Source: Oleispira sp964022115 (lineage in GTDB: Bacteria > Pseudomonadota > Gammaproteobacteria > Pseudomonadales > Oceanobacteraceae). Taken from it: DNA of 34,378 nucleotides. Position 1 is the stretch's first letter. Each line of letters begins with the position of its first letter. Under the pieces are notes generated by a model, which was not told the origin of the DNA, did no database searches, and saw only the letters and a program-made list of their open reading frames with translations. The stretch is taken from positions 1-34,378 of the forward strand of contig CAXIBC010000024.1 of NCBI GenBank assembly GCA_964022115.1, read 5' to 3'. Shown piece after piece: positions 24,077-32,575 of the stretch. A program made the position numbers and the translations under genes.

Positions 24077-24937
24077 ATGAATGCGACGAATAAAGTAATA
24101 AACCCTATTTTAGAGCTAACCGGTGTTGGCATTGAGTTCCCAACGCCAAAAGGCTCGTTCAAAGCCTTGACCGATGTCAATTTAAAAATTGCCAAAGGTG
24201 AGATGATTTCTCTTATCGGACACTCAGGCTGTGGTAAATCAACGGTACTTAATATCGTCGCGGGTTTATTGCAAGCAACCGAAGGGGGAGCCGTACTCGA
24301 AGGCAAGGAAGTCAACGAACCTGGCCCAGAACGTGCTGTAGTATTTCAAAACCATTCTTTATTACCTTGGCTAACTGCTTATGAAAATGTCGAGCTGGCG
24401 GTTAAAACCGTGTTTGATAAAAGTAAAAGCAAAACCGAGATGAAAGAATGGATCGAGCACAACTTGAACTTGGTACATATGGGCCACGCTATGCATAAGC
24501 GCCCAGATGAAATCTCTGGCGGCATGAAGCAACGAGTTGGCATAGCCCGAGCCCTAGCCATGGAACCTAAGATTTTATTAATGGATGAACCTTTTGGTGC
24601 CTTGGATGCATTAACCCGAGCGCACCTACAAGACTCAGTGATGGAGATTCAAAAAGAACTAGGAAATACCATCATTATGATTACCCACGATGTGGATGAA
24701 GCGGTTTTATTATCGGATCGCATTGTAATGATGACCAATGGCCCAGCCGCGACAATCGGTGAGATTCTAGAAATAGATCTTCCTCACCCTAGAAACAGAA
24801 TTGAGCTAGCGGACGATGCTAAATACAACCATTACCGCCAACAAGTTTTAAGCTTCTTATACGAGAAGCAACGTAAGGTAGAGCCTTTAATTAAGCCGAC
24901 TAAAAAAGAGTCTAGCTCAGCCAAACAGAGCGCTTAA
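24077..24937 (+). CDS. nrtD: NrtD-type nitrate ABC transporter ATP-binding protein
   Basis: A 286-aa ATPase that powers nitrate import. The Walker A motif GHSGCGKST is at residues 48-56, the ABC signature ISGGMKQR at 146-153, and Walker B ILLMDE at 166-171 with catalytic E171, followed by the H-loop in MITHDVDEA. It lacks the C-terminal NrtA-like domain found in cyanobacterial NrtC, so this transporter probably uses two copies of one ATPase and has no built-in regulatory domain. It lies 61 bp after nrtB in the same direction. The ribosome-binding site is GAGAGAAA. Confidence 0.94.
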   Translation: MNATNKVINPILELTGVGIEFPTPKGSFKALTDVNLKIAKGEMISLIGHSGCGKSTVLNIVAGLLQATEGGAVLEGKEVNEPGPERAVVFQNHSLLPWLTAYENVELAVKTVFDKSKSKTEMKEWIEHNLNLVHMGHAMHKRPDEISGGMKQRVGIARALAMEPKILLMDEPFGALDALTRAHLQDSVMEIQKELGNTIIMITHDVDEAVLLSDRIVMMTNGPAATIGEILEIDLPHPRNRIELADDAKYNHYRQQVLSFLYEKQRKVEPLIKPTKKESSSAKQSA

Positions 24938-24952
24938 ATACATTTTGTGAAT

Positions 24953-24984
24953 TTTAAACTACTTATAAATTTTTAAACTACTTA
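24953..24984 (+). repeat. Direct repeat TTTTAAACTACTTA x2 before porin gene
   Basis: Two copies of the 14-mer, at 24953-24966 and 24971-24984, lie between nrtD and the porin ribosome-binding site (AGGAG). They are very AT-rich and may be a simple duplication; no promoter is evident. Confidence 0.7.
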
Positions 24985-25010
24985 ATAAATATTGAAACTA
25001 GGAGTATCCC

Positions 25011-26225
25011 ATGACGACAAAAACTATCTTAGCAAGCGCTATCAGCACGGCAATTTTGGCCGTAGCCATGCCAAGCCAAGCCTCTTCAGTCACCGAGTTT
25101 GTTAAAGAAGGTGATGTTATTGCTCAGTTACGCATTCGTAATGAAACCGTGAAAGAAGATAATGCCAATGATAACGCCATTGCCACCACAGCCCGGGCGC
25201 GCTTAGGTTATGAAACAGCAAACATGATGGGCTTTAAAGTATTGGCTGAATACGACCACGTAGTCGCCTTACAAGATGACTATAACTCAAAAAATTCGTC
25301 TATTGGCCCAGATGATACGTCAAAATCGGTAGTAGCCGATCCTGCAACTGGCGATATCAACCGCGCCCAGATTAGTTATACATCTGATGAATTTGCTGCC
25401 ACCTTAGGTCGCCAACGTATTATTTTTGATAACGCACGCTTCGTCGGCAACGTCGGCTGGCGTCAAAACGAGCAAACCTATGACGCAGCACGCCTTGATT
25501 TCACTATGGTGGAAAACCTAACCGCAACGTATGCCTATGTGAATCAAGTAAACGATATTTTCTATAATGATGTTGAAGTCGAAAATCATCTAGTGAATAT
25601 TGGCTACAATACCCCAGTAGGTAAGGTTACTGGGTATACATATTTACTAAAAGATAAATCTGATGATATTGACGATACTAACGATACATTGGGTCTTCGC
25701 TTCAACGGCAAAACCAGTTTAGATGCGTTAGATCTTTTATATACCGCTGAGTATGCGGCCCAGACCTTCAATGCTGGCACCAGTGGCGCTAAAGATATGG
25801 ATTCGGCTTATAGCTTGCTAGAAGCAGGTATTAAGGTTGCGGGGGTGACGTTATTAGCCGGTATGGAAACCCTAGGGGGTGATGGTGATCGTGCTTTCGA
25901 AACACCGTTAGCCACCAAGCACGCTTTCAACGGCTGGACGGATAAGTTCTTAAGCACCAATGCCTCTACACAAAGTAATGGCTTAGTTGATACCTACGCC
26001 AAAGCCGTAGCCAAAGTTGCTGGTGTTAAATTATTAGCTATGTACCATGAGTACAATACGGATAACGCATCAGTGTATGGTGGTAACGAGATTAATCTGT
26101 TAGCGGCCAAGAAGTTTGATAAAAATTTCAGTGCTGGCATCAAGCTTGCTAAGTTCAATGCAGCAAATAAAGATTCTGGTACTGATGCGGATAAACTATG
26201 GGTTTGGGCAGAAGCTAAGTTCTAA
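25011..26225 (+). CDS. Outer-membrane porin, alginate-export-like beta-barrel
   Basis: A 404-aa protein with a signal peptide (TILASAISTAILAVAMPSQA, cut near residue 24). The mature protein has alternating beta strands and acidic loops and ends in an aromatic residue (WAEAKF), the C-terminal signature of outer-membrane barrels. The pattern DVIAQLRIRNETV, then ARARLGYETANMMGFKVLAEY and ATLGRQRIIFDNARFVG, resembles alginate-export-type porins. Here it lies inside the nitrate operon, between the transporter ATPase and the nitrate reductase electron-transfer gene, and ends in a strong terminator. I infer it lets nitrate or another anion cross the outer membrane; the sequence itself does not show the substrate. 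The ribosome-binding site is AGGAG. Confidence 0.8.
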   Translation: MTTKTILASAISTAILAVAMPSQASSVTEFVKEGDVIAQLRIRNETVKEDNANDNAIATTARARLGYETANMMGFKVLAEYDHVVALQDDYNSKNSSIGPDDTSKSVVADPATGDINRAQISYTSDEFAATLGRQRIIFDNARFVGNVGWRQNEQTYDAARLDFTMVENLTATYAYVNQVNDIFYNDVEVENHLVNIGYNTPVGKVTGYTYLLKDKSDDIDDTNDTLGLRFNGKTSLDALDLLYTAEYAAQTFNAGTSGAKDMDSAYSLLEAGIKVAGVTLLAGMETLGGDGDRAFETPLATKHAFNGWTDKFLSTNASTQSNGLVDTYAKAVAKVAGVKLLAMYHEYNTDNASVYGGNEINLLAAKKFDKNFSAGIKLAKFNAANKDSGTDADKLWVWAEAKF

Positions 26226-26254
26226 GCTGAACTAAGCTTTCAAACCCACTGTTT

Positions 26255-26290
26255 AAACGAAGTATAAGGATGCCTTATACTTCGTTTTTG
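26255..26290 (+). terminator. Rho-independent terminator after porin gene
   Basis: A perfect 15-bp stem (AAACGAAGTATAAGG with its complement), loop ATG, and five T. It is strong enough to end or sharply reduce transcription from nrtA through the porin, so the downstream oxidoreductase gene may depend on read-through or its own promoter. Confidence 0.9.
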
Positions 26291-26345
26291 TTTGTATCGG
26301 AGCAAATTTAGATGGCGTAATACATTGAGTTTTAGGTGAATAGTG

Positions 26346-27617
26346 ATGAAAAAGCAGTTAATTATCATAGGCAATGGTTTAGCCACTATGCAGCTTTTAA
26401 AAGAGCTGGATCACCAAGCAGAATACCAAGTAATCGTCTTAAGCGCCGAAAATGTCCCCCACTATAACCGCATCATGCTATCTTCTTTATTAGCTCAAGA
26501 AACCGATTTACAAAGCATTACCCCCTGCGATGACGCTTGGTATCAAGAACGTAATATCCAAGTTTTACTCAATCACCGAGTCACTCACATTGATCCTCAA
26601 GGGCATAGTTTACGCTGTGAAAACGGCAGCCAATTTACCTTTGATAAACTCATCTTCGCCACTGGCTCCCGCGCCTTTATCCCCTCTATGCCTGGTACTC
26701 AAAAGCCCAACGTATTAGAAGGAGTCATGGGTTTTCGCAAACTGATTGATGTCGACTTTATGCAAGAAGTCACCAGCCGCTATAAAAAAGCCGTTGTCAT
26801 TGGCGCCGGTCTTTTGGGTATTGAGGCCGCCGTGGGCTTAATAAAACAAGGTATGGACGTCACCTTATTACATCGCCGAGATGTCTTGATGAACCGCCAG
26901 ATTGATAACAAGGCCTCTGACCTGCTCATTCAGGAACTGAGAGGCCGTGGTATCAAGATCGCCACCGGCCACGGCCCAGTCGCTCTACATGGAAGCAAAG
27001 TACAAGAAAGTAATGATAATAAGTCAGAAACAAGTAAAGTCTGCGCTGTAGAGCTCGACAATGGCGACAAACTGGAAGCAGACCTTGTCATCTTCGCTAC
27101 TGGCATTGTACCCTGCACCCCACTCGCCCAAGCCAGTGGACTGGTTGTTGAAAAAGGCATTTGTGTAGACGCCCAATTACAAACTTCCCATGACGATATT
27201 TACGCCCTAGGTGAGTGTTGTGAGTTTGAGGGTAATACCTATGGTTTAGTAGCTCCGATCTGGAATCAAGCAAGGGTATTAGCAAAGTTGCTATTACTGA
27301 AAGATGATGATCAGCTACCGGTTTATTACGAAGAAAGCTTCGCGACCAAACTCAAGGTCAGTGGTATTGATGTGCACTCTATGGGCATCATCAATATACA
27401 AGATACAGACCTAGAGTGTGAGGTGCTCGAGTTTAATGATATTGAGCGCGCTATCTACAAAAAAATTCTCATCAGTGACCACAAAGTTGTGGGCGCTGTT
27501 CTCTATGGCGACGTCGCCGATAGTCAGTGGTATTTTGAATTATTGCAGCAAGAGCAAAACATCGAAGACATCAGACAAGAACTGATCTTTGGCCAAGCTT
27601 TCTGTGAAAGTCTTTAA
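26346..27617 (+). CDS. FAD/NAD(P)H oxidoreductase, probable electron donor to NasA
   Basis: A 423-aa protein (ATG at 26346; the GTG three bases earlier is less likely) of the NirB-N-terminal/rubredoxin-reductase-like family. The first FAD-binding Rossmann motif is IIIGNGLATMQLL, the second (NAD(P)) is VVIGAGLLGIEAA, with ATGxxP-type blocks (FATGSRAFIPS, FATGIVPCTP) and DDIYALGECCEF. It corresponds to the electron-transfer subunit of assimilatory nitrate reductase (NasC in Klebsiella, NasB in Bacillus), passing electrons from NAD(P)H. It has no ferredoxin-like, BFD or siroheme domain, so it is not a complete NirB nitrite reductase. It is followed by a terminator and then nasA. The name is ambiguous between systems, so no symbol is given. 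Confidence 0.86.
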   Translation: MKKQLIIIGNGLATMQLLKELDHQAEYQVIVLSAENVPHYNRIMLSSLLAQETDLQSITPCDDAWYQERNIQVLLNHRVTHIDPQGHSLRCENGSQFTFDKLIFATGSRAFIPSMPGTQKPNVLEGVMGFRKLIDVDFMQEVTSRYKKAVVIGAGLLGIEAAVGLIKQGMDVTLLHRRDVLMNRQIDNKASDLLIQELRGRGIKIATGHGPVALHGSKVQESNDNKSETSKVCAVELDNGDKLEADLVIFATGIVPCTPLAQASGLVVEKGICVDAQLQTSHDDIYALGECCEFEGNTYGLVAPIWNQARVLAKLLLLKDDDQLPVYYEESFATKLKVSGIDVHSMGIINIQDTDLECEVLEFNDIERAIYKKILISDHKVVGAVLYGDVADSQWYFELLQQEQNIEDIRQELIFGQAFCESL

Positions 27618-27726
27618 CCGCTACTGACCCGATACATCTTATCCAGTTTTCGCAATTTGGCCCCACAAGCACCCTATATACGCGTGCACTAAACTGGCCA
27701 GATTCGCGCACCAGAATTGACTGACC

Positions 27727-27742
27727 GCACCTTTATAGTGCA
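27727..27742. promoter_or_regulatory. NtrC-like binding site
   Basis: GCACC-TTTAT-AGTGCA matches the GCACC-N5-GGTGC core of NtrC sites at all but one arm position with the correct 5-bp spacer. It lies about 175 bp upstream of the candidate -24/-12 promoter of nasA. Confidence 0.6.
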
Positions 27743-27833
27743 AATCCTTCTTCAGTCATGCCTTGCCCAACCATTTTTGAAAGTTCAATGCCCTTTTTTT
27801 GTTCATTGCCTTCAATATTATGAATGGGTTTTG

Positions 27834-27861
27834 CCATACACCCCTTGGGTGTATGGTATTT
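27834..27861 (+). terminator. Rho-independent terminator after FAD oxidoreductase gene
   Basis: The arms CCATACACCC and GGGTGTATGG form a perfect 10-bp stem with a 3-nt loop, followed by TATTTTTT. It sits upstream of the nasA promoter candidate and isolates nasA-cobA from the preceding operon. Confidence 0.88.
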
Positions 27862-27901
27862 TTTACACCTATCCTGTCATCTGACCTAGTTTGTCTGATT
27901 T

Positions 27902-27917
27902 TGGCACTCTTCTTGAA
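27902..27917 (+). promoter_or_regulatory. Sigma-54-like promoter of nasA-cobA
   Basis: TGGCAC (27902-27907) and TTGAA (27913-27917) have the -24 GG and the -12 G separated by 10 bp, but the -12 element reads GA rather than GC. Together with the upstream NtrC-like dyad it suggests nitrogen-limitation control. The -12 mismatch lowers confidence. Confidence 0.55.
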
Positions 27918-27976
27918 TAGAGCTACTGCATAGAAAATGAATACCTCAATGCCAGCGTTATCAAAAGAGTGTAATT

Positions 27977-30703
27977 ATGAACCCCATAGCGAATGATACT
28001 TGCCATACGACTTGCCCTTATTGCGGCGTAGGCTGCGGTGTGCAAATGCCAAAAGACCTTTCGGCGGTTTCAGGGCTCACAAGCCACCCAAGCAATTTCG
28101 GTAAGCTGTGTATAAAAGGATCCTCATTACACGAAACACTTTCAATTCAAGGCCGCTTATTAAACCCTAAGGTCCATGGCCAAGATTCAGATTGGGATAG
28201 CGCCTTAACCCAAGTCGCTGACAAAATTAAACAAGTCATAAAAGATCATGGCCCTAACGCCATTGCTTTTTATGGTTCTGGCCAGCTATTAACCGAAGAT
28301 TATTATGTCGCTAATAAATTAATCAAAGGTTTTATTGGTAGCGCCAATATGGATACTAATTCTCGCTTATGTATGTCCTCTGCGGTATCCGCGTATAAGC
28401 GAGCGTTTGGCAGTGATACTGTACCGATTTGTTATGAAGATATTGAAGCAACCGACTTATTAATCTTAATCGGTTCGAACCCGGCTTGGGCTCATCCCAT
28501 TCTTTATCAACGCATGGTCGCGGCTAAAAAGAATAACCCCAATTTAAAAGTCGTGGTGATCGACCCACGTAAAACTGCAAGCTGTGATCTAGCCGATTTA
28601 CACTTACCGATTCGCTCTGGCAGTGATGCATACCTGTTCAATGCGTTACTCGCTTACCTAGCCGATAATGGCCATTGCGATCTAGAGTATATTGCGCAAC
28701 ATACCGATGGTTTTGAAAACGCAGTGCAGCAAGCCTCTAATAACCAAAGCCTTGAAGAAATTGCTCAGCTTTGTGATGTACCTGCAGAAGATATCGCACA
28801 GTTCTTCAACTGGTATAGCGATACCGATAAAACATTAAGCTTTTATTCTCAAGGGATCAACCAAAGCTCATCCGGTACCGATAAGTGTAATGCCATTATC
28901 AACTGCCATTTAGCAACGGGCCGTATTGGTAAAGCCGGCGCCGGACCTTTTTCAATTACCGGCCAGCCTAATGCTATGGGCGGTCGAGAAGTTGGTGGTT
29001 TAGCCAACCAACTAGCGGGGCGAATGCACTTTGAAAAAGCGGGTGATATTGACCGTGTAGCGCGCTATTGGAATACCAATAATATCGCCACCGATAATGG
29101 TTTAAAAGCGATTGATATGTTCGATGCGGTTGAGCGCGGCGAGATTAAATTTATTTGGATTATGTCAACCAACCCACTCGTGAGTATGCCCGAAGCCGAC
29201 CGCTTAAAAGCCGCCTTATTAAACTGTGAGATGGTTGTTGTATCAGATTGTTTGGAAAAAACCGATACCACAGAAGTCGCGGACATTTTATTACCTGCCG
29301 CAAGCTGGGGCGAAAAAAATGGCACAGTCACAAGCTCAGAACGTCGCATTTCTCGCCAACGTAATTTTACCCCTGCTATGGGCAATGCCAAACCAGATTG
29401 GTGGATCATTACTCAAGTAGCAAAAAAATTAGGATTTGCAGCCGAGTTTAATTATCAGCACCCTTATCAAATTTTTAACGAGCATGCGGGCTTATCGGCT
29501 TTTGAAAATGGTTATGATGATTTTCCTAGCCGAGATTTTGATTTGTCGGGTCTGACGAACTTAACAGAGCAAGACTATAACGACTTGCAGCCAATTCAGT
29601 GGCCGGTGAATAAAGAGTACCCGAATGGGCGTCAGCGTTTTTTTAATGATGGAAAATTTTTTACTGCCAATCAACGAGCTCAATTTGTTGCTATTAAGGC
29701 ACGCTTGCCCCAAGCGAAAACAACGACACAATTGCCATTAATCATGAACACAGGTCGCATTCGTGATCAGTGGCATACAATGACCCGCACCGGTAAAACG
29801 GATAAGTTGTTGCAACATATCGCCGAACCTTTTGTCGATATTCATCCACAAGATGCGATCAAATATAATCTACAACAAGATGATCTAGCGGTTATTAATA
29901 ACCAGCATGGCGAAATCATAGTAAGGGTAAAAGTCACTAAGGCTCAAACCCAAGGCAATGTATTTGTGCCTATGCATTGGACCGGACAGTTTTCCAGTAA
30001 AGGCCGCATGGGAGTATTAGTCAATTCAATTGCTTGCCCTATTTCAGGCCAGCCAGAGAATAAACACACACCGGTAGCGATTAAAAAATTCGCATCACAA
30101 TGGTTTGGTTTTTTAATTTTAGCCGAGCAGCCAGAAGACTTATCGAGTAAGAGTGAATACTGGGCGCACGTCCCTTTTAATATTCAAAGCGAGCAAAACG
30201 ATACGTTAGATAAAACCCAAGCTCATTATTATGAACTTTCAGGTAAGCAAGATGTAGCCATGGCTTACCAAGAATTAAAACCTTTATTACCAGATGGTGA
30301 AGCGATTATTTTTAGCGATGCACGACGAGGCACCCACCGTATCGCCATCATAAAAAATAATCGCTTAATCGCTTCATTATTTATCAGTCGCCAGTTTGAT
30401 TTACCCAACCGCCGTTGGTTAAGCCAAATTTTTAACAGTCAACAACTAACAGACTTCCAACGCCGCGCATTATTAGCCGGGCGTGAAGGTAATGCCGCAA
30501 GCGACCCTGGAACCATTGTATGTTCTTGTTTCCAGGTAGGTGATAAGCAGATTAAAGCAGCCGTAGAAGGTGGCATAAAAACAGTGGAAGAGCTGGGTAG
30601 CAGCTTAAAGTGTGGTACCAACTGCGGCTCATGTGTTAGTGAATTAAAAACTTACATTGAAAAATTTTCTCAACAAGCGAGCGAGCTTGCGACAGAACTA
30701 TAA
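27977..30703 (+). CDS. nasA: Assimilatory nitrate reductase catalytic subunit
   Basis: Reduces nitrate to nitrite in the cytoplasm using a molybdenum bis-MGD cofactor. In this 908-aa protein the N-terminal [4Fe-4S] site is C13-X2-C16-X3-C20 and C45 (TTCPYCGVGCGV, KLCIKG). The likely molybdenum ligand is C132 (NSRLCMSSAV). The molybdopterin-binding blocks (IGSNPAWAHPILYQR, GPFSITGQPNAMGGREVGG, MSTNPLVSMPEAD) and the C-terminal dinucleotide-binding domain are complete. The last 60 residues are a BFD-like [2Fe-2S] domain (C849, C851, C883, C886) for accepting electrons. It follows a -24/-12-like promoter and is 32 bp before cobA. The ATG has the ribosome-binding site AAGAG. Confidence 0.96.
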   Translation: MNPIANDTCHTTCPYCGVGCGVQMPKDLSAVSGLTSHPSNFGKLCIKGSSLHETLSIQGRLLNPKVHGQDSDWDSALTQVADKIKQVIKDHGPNAIAFYGSGQLLTEDYYVANKLIKGFIGSANMDTNSRLCMSSAVSAYKRAFGSDTVPICYEDIEATDLLILIGSNPAWAHPILYQRMVAAKKNNPNLKVVVIDPRKTASCDLADLHLPIRSGSDAYLFNALLAYLADNGHCDLEYIAQHTDGFENAVQQASNNQSLEEIAQLCDVPAEDIAQFFNWYSDTDKTLSFYSQGINQSSSGTDKCNAIINCHLATGRIGKAGAGPFSITGQPNAMGGREVGGLANQLAGRMHFEKAGDIDRVARYWNTNNIATDNGLKAIDMFDAVERGEIKFIWIMSTNPLVSMPEADRLKAALLNCEMVVVSDCLEKTDTTEVADILLPAASWGEKNGTVTSSERRISRQRNFTPAMGNAKPDWWIITQVAKKLGFAAEFNYQHPYQIFNEHAGLSAFENGYDDFPSRDFDLSGLTNLTEQDYNDLQPIQWPVNKEYPNGRQRFFNDGKFFTANQRAQFVAIKARLPQAKTTTQLPLIMNTGRIRDQWHTMTRTGKTDKLLQHIAEPFVDIHPQDAIKYNLQQDDLAVINNQHGEIIVRVKVTKAQTQGNVFVPMHWTGQFSSKGRMGVLVNSIACPISGQPENKHTPVAIKKFASQWFGFLILAEQPEDLSSKSEYWAHVPFNIQSEQNDTLDKTQAHYYELSGKQDVAMAYQELKPLLPDGEAIIFSDARRGTHRIAIIKNNRLIASLFISRQFDLPNRRWLSQIFNSQQLTDFQRRALLAGREGNAASDPGTIVCSCFQVGDKQIKAAVEGGIKTVEELGSSLKCGTNCGSCVSELKTYIEKFSQQASELATEL

Positions 30704-30735
30704 TACGTAAACCAAGAGATAGAGAGTAGATTATT

Positions 30736-31497
30736 ATGAACGATTCACAGGTTATCTTAGTAGGTGCAGGTCCAGGTGATCCTGAATTACTGACTCTGAA
30801 AGCGTTAAAAGCTATTCAAAACGCCGATGCGATTTTATACGACGCGCTCATCTCAGAAGAAATTCTCGCTATGATTCCAGAAAATTGTAAGCGCTTTAAT
30901 GTGGGTAAGCGCTGTGGCGAACATAAAATGAAGCAGGAAGAAATTAACGAATTTTTATATCAAATGTCATTACGCCATAAGAATGTGGTACGCCTTAAAG
31001 GCGGTGATCCTTTTATCTTTGGCCGCGGGGGTGAAGAGTTAGAGTATTTACAACAGCGACATGTAGAAACTTCGGTAGTACCTGGCATTACCGCCGCCGC
31101 AGGTTGCGCCGCTAGTTGCAATATTCCGCTGACTCATCGTGGTTATGGTAATTCGCTATTATTACACAGTGGTCACTCGAGCTTTGGTGAATTTGATCCA
31201 TCTCATACCGATAAAGAAAATCAAACTCAGGTTTTCTACATGGGCATGAACCAAGCAGCGACTATCAGTGCCCACCTAATTGATCAAGGACACCACCCAG
31301 ATACCGAAGTCGCCATTATTTGCCAAGGCACGCGTAAAAATCAGGCGTCACAACTGGGCACACTATCAACCTTGCCGGCGATGGCAGAAGACATGAAGCA
31401 CTTGACTCCAGGCTTGATCATTCTTGGTAATGTAGTGGGTTTAGCCTCTGCTCAACAGCAAAGAGTTTCTACTGAGCAAGAGGCATTAAGTGCATAA
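30736..31497 (+). CDS. cobA: Uroporphyrinogen-III C-methyltransferase (SUMT)
   Basis: Makes precorrin-2 from uroporphyrinogen III by two SAM-dependent methylations, the first step of siroheme synthesis. The 253-aa protein is a CobA-type enzyme without the CysG dehydrogenase/ferrochelatase domain. Conserved motifs are VGAGPGDPELLTLKA near the N-terminus, VRLKGGDPFIFGRGGEE in the middle and VPGITAAAGCAA. Its position directly behind nasA suggests it supplies siroheme for the nitrite reductase, which is encoded elsewhere. Completion of siroheme needs a separate CysG-N/Met8-like protein. The ribosome-binding site is AGAGAG. It ends one base before the convergent membrane-protein gene. Confidence 0.95.
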   Translation: MNDSQVILVGAGPGDPELLTLKALKAIQNADAILYDALISEEILAMIPENCKRFNVGKRCGEHKMKQEEINEFLYQMSLRHKNVVRLKGGDPFIFGRGGEELEYLQQRHVETSVVPGITAAAGCAASCNIPLTHRGYGNSLLLHSGHSSFGEFDPSHTDKENQTQVFYMGMNQAATISAHLIDQGHHPDTEVAIICQGTRKNQASQLGTLSTLPAMAEDMKHLTPGLIILGNVVGLASAQQQRVSTEQEALSA

Positions 31498-31498
31498 A

Positions 31499-32245
31499 CT
31501 AGCTTGGCTTGCTGATTGACTCCTTGCCAGTACTTTCTTCCAAGTACGCTCGACCATGGGCACCTACCCTGTGCACCATGGCAAGTTCATTTGAGTCCTG
31601 TAAAGCCTGGATAATCTCTTTGTCGCTATTGCATACCGCTTTTATCATATCGTAGCGAAAAGAGAGAGCCGCCAATAACATAAAACCATAACCGTTCATT
31701 TCTAATGCTTCTTCATAAAAACGGAAGTATTCGACAATAATGATTTCTTTATCGAATAATCCACCGGCTAATAATAAACTGGCCGCTATTGCTAACAAGA
31801 TGGAGGTAGGGGATAAAAAAGCCTTTTTGATGATGTGAATATATTCATCTCTATAATGATAGGCTTTCATCAATAACGGAATCCAAACCAGAGCCATAAT
31901 GATCTTAAAGCCTTGGCCATCAACAAAAAAGATTAACCAATCGATGTTAGATTGCTTAATACTCATTTCTCGTAAAATAAAGCTAAAGCTTAACGCGGCT
32001 CCTAAATAGGCGAGTAAGCTTAAACTCCCTGACGCAGATTTAACCATCAGCCACTTGTTGTCACCACTGTTAAGCCAAAAAACAATGCCTACCAGCAATA
32101 GAATCAATAACTGAACATGCTCCATCAATTGGTTTTCACCATACAGATAAGCGTGATCGTAGTGCATGACTTGAATACTAAATACCGTAGTGAGTACGAT
32201 TAATAAAAAAACAATTAGATAGCGAGGGGTTAAAGACGTGCTCAT
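31499..32245 (-). CDS. Multi-pass inner-membrane protein, unknown
   Basis: A 248-aa hydrophobic protein with about six predicted membrane helices (YLIVFLLIVLTTVFSIQV; EHVQLLILLLVGIVFWL; LSLLAYLGAALSFSFIL; FKIIMALVWIPLLMKAY; SPTSILLAIAASLLLAGGLF; YGFMLLAALSF). Between helices lie conserved-looking polar residues: GENQLMEH, FILREMSI, FFVDGQGF and YFRFYEEALEMNGYG. The acidic residues placed at helix ends could be functional. The C-terminal tail of about 45 aa is soluble and charged. The ATG has an AGAGAG ribosome-binding site at good spacing. It is tail-to-tail with cobA, one base apart. I do not recognise the family. Confidence 0.75.
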   Translation of the reverse strand: MSTSLTPRYLIVFLLIVLTTVFSIQVMHYDHAYLYGENQLMEHVQLLILLLVGIVFWLNSGDNKWLMVKSASGSLSLLAYLGAALSFSFILREMSIKQSNIDWLIFFVDGQGFKIIMALVWIPLLMKAYHYRDEYIHIIKKAFLSPTSILLAIAASLLLAGGLFDKEIIIVEYFRFYEEALEMNGYGFMLLAALSFRYDMIKAVCNSDKEIIQALQDSNELAMVHRVGAHGRAYLEESTGKESISKPS

Positions 32246-32563
32246 ATAATACTCTCTGTTAATTTTTCGAGAGCATAGAACTAAGCCGATTGACTGACTA
32301 GCTAAGCTAATTAGAACAGTCTTATCTGTATTTGAACAAATCCTAGGTAGCTTGATTTATAAGGCCAGCAGCTGAATAACTAGGGTTTATCTGTATATTT
32401 GATAGCCTACCAGCAGCAACAACAGGTTGTTCCATTTTTAGTAACAATTATCACCTCATGATCCATGACGGTCAATCAAGCTATATTGTCATCGACAAGC
32501 GCTAGATGCATTGACTAGACTGAAATTATTCAGCGAATTTAACCCTAGTAATTAGCCAAGGTC
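32246..32563. other. Intergenic region between divergent genes
   Basis: These 318 bp lie between the membrane protein gene and the DUF924 gene. They must carry a promoter for each side. I see no strong box pair, dyad or reading frame worth calling. Confidence 0.5.
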
Positions 32564-32575
32564 ATGGAGGTTTTA

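Larger units (their letters stand above)
27618..27976. promoter_or_regulatory. Regulatory region upstream of nasA
   Basis: This 359-bp gap contains, in order, an NtrC-like half-site (TGCACT-AAA-CTGG near 27685), a near-complete NtrC-like dyad (27727-27742), a terminator for the preceding gene (27834-27860) and a -24/-12-like promoter (27902-27917). I found no ANTAR-type hexaloop pair after the promoter, so NasT control seems limited to the nrtA leader. No coding region is seen. Confidence 0.6.

Noticed and set aside
26346..27617. Oxidoreductase as full nitrite reductase NirB
   Set aside because: It ends at 423 aa after the FAD/NAD domains; the siroheme and iron-sulfur domains are absent and no frameshifted remnant follows.
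27834..27861. Hairpin before nasA as a second NasT attenuator
   Set aside because: It lies upstream of the nasA promoter candidate and has a 3-nt loop; no A1/G4 hexaloop pair is present nearby.
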